This document shows, piece by piece, positions 5,940-9,309 of a stretch of DNA of 9,309 nucleotides. Origin of the DNA: Cyclobacteriaceae bacterium (GTDB lineage Bacteria > Bacteroidota > Bacteroidia > Cytophagales > Cyclobacteriaceae). Under the pieces are notes generated by a model that ran no database searches, was not told where the DNA came from, and saw only the letters and a program-made list of their open reading frames with translations. The stretch lies in the NCBI GenBank assembly GCA_021648745.1, contig JAKISE010000107.1:1-9309 (forward strand), given 5' to 3'. Positions within the stretch are counted from its first letter, which is position 1. The number at the start of each line of letters is the position of its first letter. The translations under genes and the position numbers were made by a program.

Positions 5940-7262
5940 CTAGGCAACGGCAGCTTGAGAACGTCCTTTCACTCTACCAGATTTCATCATTCCTTCGTAG
6001 TGTCTCATTAACAGGTAGCTTTCAATTTGTTGCAATGTATCGAGTATTACCCCTACCATAATTAACAACGAAGTACCACCATAAAACTGAGCAAATCCCA
6101 TACTAACACCAGCCATACCAGCAAATGCAGGTAAAATAGCTACTAGTGCAAGAAATATTGATCCCGGTAGGGTAACTTTAGTTAAAATATCATCTATAAA
6201 TTCTGATGTTTGCTTACCTGGCTTAATGCCTGGCACGAAACCACCATTACGTTTTAAGTCTTCTGCAATTTGGTTAGGATTAACCGTTATTGCTGTATAG
6301 AAAAACGTGAATATCAAAATCATTACGGCAAACAAACCATTATACTGCCAAGAACTGGGGTCTGAAAACGCTGTTCCTACATAGGCTGCAATATCGCTAT
6401 CGTTGGCCCATATATTAGCAATCATTGGTGGTATAAACATTAATGCTTGTGCAAAAATGATTGGCATAACACCTGCAGAATTTACTTTTAGTGGGATGTA
6501 TTGACGCTGACCTCCATACACCTTATTACCAATTACTTGTTTGGCATATTGAACAGGTATTTGGCGTGTTGCTTGTGTAAAGGCAACTACAGCCATTACA
6601 ACAAAGAATAAAGCAACCATTTCTAATACAAGAACCAAAGCTCCGCTCATTCCTCTTGCCATTACTTCTGTCATAAAGTAAGCTGGTAAACGAGAAATGA
6701 TACCAATCATAATCAGCATTGAAATACCATTACCAATTCCTTTATCAGTAATTTTTTCTCCTAACCACATGGTAAACATAGTACCAGCTACCAATACAAT
6801 CATTGCACTTATTCTAAAGAAATAAGGATCAATAACGATGGCTTCAGCAGGAACCGTTGTAGCTAAATAACCTATTGACTGAGCTAAGGTGATAGCAATA
6901 GTTAGTACTCTTGTAATTTGATTGATTTTATTACGACCAGATTCTCCATCTTTTTGAAGTTTTTGGAAGTAAGGAACTGCCATACCAAGTAATTGAATTA
7001 CAATAGAAGCAGATATATAAGGCATAATACCTAAAGCAAAAATTGATGCTCTAGAAAAAGCCCCTCCTAAAAACGTATTTAACAACCCAAATATACCTTG
7101 AGCTTCTGGCTGAACGGCAGCTAATATTACAGGGTCAATACCCGGTAATACTACATAAGACCCCAATCTGAAAATTATTAAAAACCCTATGGTATTTAAG
7201 ATTCTAACCCTAAGATCTTCAATTGAGAAAATATGCTTTATGGTTGTAAAAAATCGTTTCAT
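5940..7262 (-). CDS. secY: Protein translocase subunit SecY
   Basis: SecY is the pore of the Sec channel that moves proteins across or into the inner membrane with SecE, SecG and SecA. The product is 440 residues. About ten membrane segments can be read, roughly at 21-41, 72-94, 115-135, 150-167, 178-197, 207-228, 266-286, 307-327, 366-385 and 395-413. Family landmarks are LGIMPYISASIVIQLL at 77-92 (segment 2), GIGNGISMLIMIGII at 175-189, and the cytoplasmic loop NPNQIAEDLKRNGGFVPGIK at 328-347. The last position, Lys347, aligns with E. coli Arg357, which is important for SecA-driven transport; I recall Lys here in Bacteroidota. It starts 5 nt after rplO and uses TAG as its stop, while the other complete genes use TAA. 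Confidence 0.99.
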   Translation of the reverse strand: MKRFFTTIKHIFSIEDLRVRILNTIGFLIIFRLGSYVVLPGIDPVILAAVQPEAQGIFGLLNTFLGGAFSRASIFALGIMPYISASIVIQLLGMAVPYFQKLQKDGESGRNKINQITRVLTIAITLAQSIGYLATTVPAEAIVIDPYFFRISAMIVLVAGTMFTMWLGEKITDKGIGNGISMLIMIGIISRLPAYFMTEVMARGMSGALVLVLEMVALFFVVMAVVAFTQATRQIPVQYAKQVIGNKVYGGQRQYIPLKVNSAGVMPIIFAQALMFIPPMIANIWANDSDIAAYVGTAFSDPSSWQYNGLFAVMILIFTFFYTAITVNPNQIAEDLKRNGGFVPGIKPGKQTSEFIDDILTKVTLPGSIFLALVAILPAFAGMAGVSMGFAQFYGGTSLLIMVGVILDTLQQIESYLLMRHYEGMMKSGRVKGRSQAAVA

Positions 7263-7267
7263 AAAAT

Positions 7268-7714
7268 TTATACTGTTTCTGCTTTTCCTCCAGCTGCTTC
7301 AATTGCTTTTACAGCTGATGCAGAAAATTTATGTACAGTTACTTCAAGCTTTGCTTTTAATTCACCTCTACCCAACACTTTAACATTGTCATTTTTGTGA
7401 GCTAATCCATTAGCAATTAAAAATTCGATGTCTATTTTTTTAGCTTTCGCATTGTCAGCCAATTCTTGTAATGTATCAAGGTTAATAGCTCTGTATTCAA
7501 CACGGTTAGGATTTGTAAATCCAAACTTAGGTACACGTCTTTGTAAAGGCATTTGACCACCTTCAAAACCTATTTTACGAGAGTAACCCGATCTAGATTG
7601 TGCACCATTATGACCACGTGTAGAAGTACCACCTCTACCAGAACCTTGGCCACGTCCAATACGTTTACCATTTTTTATAGACCCTTCTGCGGGTTTTAAT
7701 GTATGTAATTTCAT
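7268..7714 (-). CDS. rplO: Ribosomal protein uL15
   Basis: uL15 is a large-subunit assembly protein with a long, basic, glycine-rich N-terminal extension that threads through 23S rRNA. The product is 148 residues. That extension is clear at 1-66: MKLHTLKPAEGS, GKRIGRGQGSGRGGTSTRGH at 17-36, then GFEGGQMPLQRRVPKFGF at 49-66. The globular C-terminal domain follows at about 75-148 (INLDTLQELA, then VLGRGELKAKLEVTVHKFSA). The start lies one nucleotide after the rpmD stop (TAA-G-ATG), which suggests coupled translation. It is followed by secY after 5 nt, the standard spc order. Confidence 0.99.
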   Translation of the reverse strand: MKLHTLKPAEGSIKNGKRIGRGQGSGRGGTSTRGHNGAQSRSGYSRKIGFEGGQMPLQRRVPKFGFTNPNRVEYRAINLDTLQELADNAKAKKIDIEFLIANGLAHKNDNVKVLGRGELKAKLEVTVHKFSASAVKAIEAAGGKAETV

Positions 7715-7715
7715 C

Positions 7716-7895
7716 TTAAAGCTCTTTTACTGATACTAAATGGCTTACTTTCTTTACCATACCGGCTATTTGTGGAGTAAACTCTACTTCTACCGATTTG
7801 TCTATCTTTCCTAATCCTAAAGCCTTAATCGTAAGCTTTTGATCGTTAGGACGTTTGATAGTACTTTTAACTTGAGAAATTTTAACTTTAGCCAT
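7716..7895 (-). CDS. rpmD: Ribosomal protein uL30
   Basis: This is a 59-residue protein between rpsE and rplO, the standard place for rpmD. It reads MAKVKISQVKSTIKRPNDQK in residues 1-20, then LTIKALGLGKIDKSVEVEFT and ends SHLVSVKEL. The features of uL30 are present: an initial strand (VKISQVKSTI), the TIKALGLGKI segment that corresponds to the family's TLRGLGLRKI-type motif, and the GMVKKVSHLVSV helix-strand. The length matches bacterial uL30 (about 58-60). Its ATG is 5 nt after the rpsE stop and its TAA is one nucleotide before rplO. Confidence 0.97.
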   Translation of the reverse strand: MAKVKISQVKSTIKRPNDQKLTIKALGLGKIDKSVEVEFTPQIAGMVKKVSHLVSVKEL

Positions 7896-7900
7896 CTTTC

Positions 7901-8419
7901 TTATCCGTTAAAAACTGTTTCTAATGTAACTCCTCTTTGTTGAGCAACGGTATAAGCGTCTCTCATTTGCATAAGCGCATCGAATGTAGCTTTTACTACG
8001 TTATGAGGGTTTGAAGATCCTTTAGACTTAGCTAACACATCTTTAACACCTGCACTTTCGAGAACCGCTCTCATTGCACCTCCAGCAATTACTCCTGTAC
8101 CAGGAGAAGCAGGTTTTAGCAATACCAAACCACCACTATATTTACCAATAGCATCATGAGGTACTGTATTTCTAAATAAAGGAACCTTAACTAAGTTTTT
8201 CTTAGCATCATCTACTCCTTTTGCAATGGCATCAACAACTTCATTAGCTTTACCTAATCCGTATCCAACAACACCTTTACCATCGCCTACCACTATAATT
8301 GCAGAAAAACTAAATCTTCTACCACCTTTAACAACCTTAGCAACACGGTTGATAGAAACAACCTTTTCTTGAAGGTCAATTTCACTGGCTTTTATTGCTC
8401 TAATATTACTTTGCGACAT
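7901..8419 (-). CDS. rpsE: Ribosomal protein uS5
   Basis: uS5 lies at the mRNA entry side of the small subunit and with uS4 affects decoding accuracy and mRNA unwinding. The product is 172 residues. The N-terminal double-stranded-RNA-binding-like domain covers about 15-83, with VKGGRRFSFSAIIVVGDGKG at 30-49 and VGYGLGKANEV at 51-61. The C-terminal domain covers about 95-168 and contains SPGTGVIAGGAMRAVLESAG at 105-124 and SKGSSNPHNVVKATFDAL at 132-149. All family signatures are intact. It sits between rplR (5 nt upstream) and rpmD (5 nt downstream). Confidence 0.99.
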   Translation of the reverse strand: MSQSNIRAIKASEIDLQEKVVSINRVAKVVKGGRRFSFSAIIVVGDGKGVVGYGLGKANEVVDAIAKGVDDAKKNLVKVPLFRNTVPHDAIGKYSGGLVLLKPASPGTGVIAGGAMRAVLESAGVKDVLAKSKGSSNPHNVVKATFDALMQMRDAYTVAQQRGVTLETVFNG

Positions 8420-8424
8420 ACTTA

Positions 8425-8772
8425 TTAAAATTTAAGGCCACCCTCTCGAGCGCCATCAGCCAATGCTTTAACTTTTCCGTGGTATTGGTAACCACTTCTA
8501 TCAAACAATACATTTGCAACACCAGCAGCTTTAGCACGTTCGGCTAATTTACTTCCTACTTGTTTTGCGTTTTCTATATTACTTGCTTTTGCGCCTAACT
8601 CTATTGAGTTAGCTGCAGCTACTGTATGACCATTAGAATCATCTACTAATTGAGCATAGACAGCCTTATTGCTTTTAAATACTGAAAGTCTAGGACGTTC
8701 AGAAGTTCCGACTATTTTATTTCGGATACCTCTACGTATTCTTAATCTTCTATTTGACTTCGTTAATTTCAT
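8425..8772 (-). CDS. rplR: Ribosomal protein uL18
   Basis: uL18 binds 5S rRNA with uL5 and uL25 and is part of the central protuberance. The 115-residue length is typical (E. coli 117). The basic N-terminal arm starts MKLTKSNRRLRIRRGIRNKI, followed by ERPRLSVFKSNKAVYAQLVD at 25-44 and VAAANSIEL at 51-59. The C-terminal signature is LFDRSGYQYHGKVKALADGA at 89-108, with EGGLKF at the very end. The start is 8 nt after the rplF stop; rpsE begins 5 nt after its stop. Confidence 0.99.
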   Translation of the reverse strand: MKLTKSNRRLRIRRGIRNKIVGTSERPRLSVFKSNKAVYAQLVDDSNGHTVAAANSIELGAKASNIENAKQVGSKLAERAKAAGVANVLFDRSGYQYHGKVKALADGAREGGLKF

Positions 8773-8780
8773 CTTGTCAA

Positions 8781-9309
8781 TTATTTAGCGGCAGTTTTAC
8801 CTGCTTTTCTTCTAATAACTTCACCTACAAACTTGATACCCTTACCTTTATAAGGTTCAATTTTTCTAAGTGATCTTAATTTAGCAGCTACCTGCCCAAT
8901 TAATTGCTTATCATTACTTTCAAGAACCACCATTGGAGCTTTACCTTTAGCACTTTCAGCACTAACTTTTACCTCTGTAGGAATTTGAAATATAATGTTA
9001 TGAGAATACCCTAATGTAAGGTCAAGTAAATTGCCTTGTACATTGGCTCTGTAACCAACACCTATAAGTTCTAACTCCTTTTTATATCCTTCAGAAACAC
9101 CAATTACAGCATTATTTAATAAAGATCTATAAAGACCATGCAGGGCTCTATGTCTTTTTTGCTCTGTTGGTCTCTTAATAACACAAGTACCTTCTTTTTC
9201 TTCAAGCTTAAACTCAGCATCAATTTCCTGAGAAAGCTCCCCTTTAGGTCCCTTAAATGTAACTACATTTCCTACTACAGAAAGTGTTACTCCGTCAGGG
9301 ATGCTAATC
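8781..9309 (-). CDS. rplF: Ribosomal protein uL6, missing only the first residues at the right window edge
   Basis: uL6 binds near the sarcin-ricin loop and the factor-binding site of the large subunit. The 175 residues present start ISIPDGVTLSVVGNVVTFKG and contain both repeated domains. Recognisable stretches are VTFKGPKGELSQEI, HRALHGLYRSLLNNAVIGVS in the middle, then ELIGVGYRANVQGNLLDLTL and QVAAKLRSLRKIEPYKGKGI. The end is KFVGEVIRRKAGKTAAK, followed by TAA. EPYKGKGI is the family's C-terminal signature. By comparison with relatives, about eight residues (a MSRIGK-like start) lie beyond the edge, so the gene is cut by the window and shows no sign of being broken. It precedes rplR by 8 nt; rpsH is expected upstream, outside the window. 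Confidence 0.97.
   Translation of the reverse strand, partial: ISIPDGVTLSVVGNVVTFKGPKGELSQEIDAEFKLEEKEGTCVIKRPTEQKRHRALHGLYRSLLNNAVIGVSEGYKKELELIGVGYRANVQGNLLDLTLGYSHNIIFQIPTEVKVSAESAKGKAPMVVLESNDKQLIGQVAAKLRSLRKIEPYKGKGIKFVGEVIRRKAGKTAAK

Noticed and set aside
7189..7383. Open frame on the + strand across the secY-rplO junction
   Set aside because: Leucine-rich low-complexity reading antisense to two certain genes.

Overview
The window is part of the conserved ribosomal-protein gene cluster (the end of the spc block followed by the alpha block) of an AT-rich member of the Bacteroidota. Every gene that can be supported lies on the minus strand, so transcription runs from the right edge to the left edge. 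Several traits point to Bacteroidota, most likely Cytophagales: the carA-eno pair directly downstream of rplQ, map between secY and infA, a bL17 with a long Glu-rich tail, a cysteine-poor bL36, A/T-rich start regions mostly without Shine-Dalgarno sequences, and the RpoA N-terminus (MSILAFQMPEK). The family-level placement rests on remembered homologues, not on a search.

In transcription order the genes are: rplF (5' end cut by the right edge, 8781-9309), rplR, rpsE, rpmD, rplO, secY, map, infA, rpmJ, rpsM, rpsK, rpsD, rpoA and rplQ (ends 1702). A strong intrinsic terminator follows (stem 1652-1681), then carA (486-1577) and eno (472 to the left edge, 3' part missing). rpmD (59 residues) and rpmJ (38 residues) are short genes read directly from the sequence. 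Most gaps in the ribosomal block are 1-11 nt, which suggests one long operon. The larger gaps are rpsK-rpsD (26-27 nt), infA-rpmJ (37 nt, A-rich leader) and rpsD-rpoA (64 nt, with a hairpin that pairs best in the minus-strand RNA).

Together the genes make ribosome components (uL6, uL18, uS5, uL30, uL15, bL36, uS13, uS11, uS4, bL17), initiation factor IF-1, the RNA polymerase alpha subunit, the SecY channel and methionine aminopeptidase. This couples transcription, translation, N-terminal processing and export. After the terminator come two metabolic genes: the glutaminase subunit of carbamoyl-phosphate synthetase (pyrimidines and arginine) and the glycolytic enzyme enolase. They are 13 nt apart and probably co-transcribed.

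I found no mobile element, CRISPR array, tRNA, rRNA or unknown gene. No stretch over 300 bases lacks a gene. This is an ordinary, well-conserved core region, and I do not see a new biological system in it. The points worth a second look are small: the bL17 tail, the rpsD-rpoA hairpin, an AGGAGG upstream of rplQ, the terminator that isolates carA-eno, the loss of zinc ligands in bL36, and a Lys at a normally Arg position of SecY.
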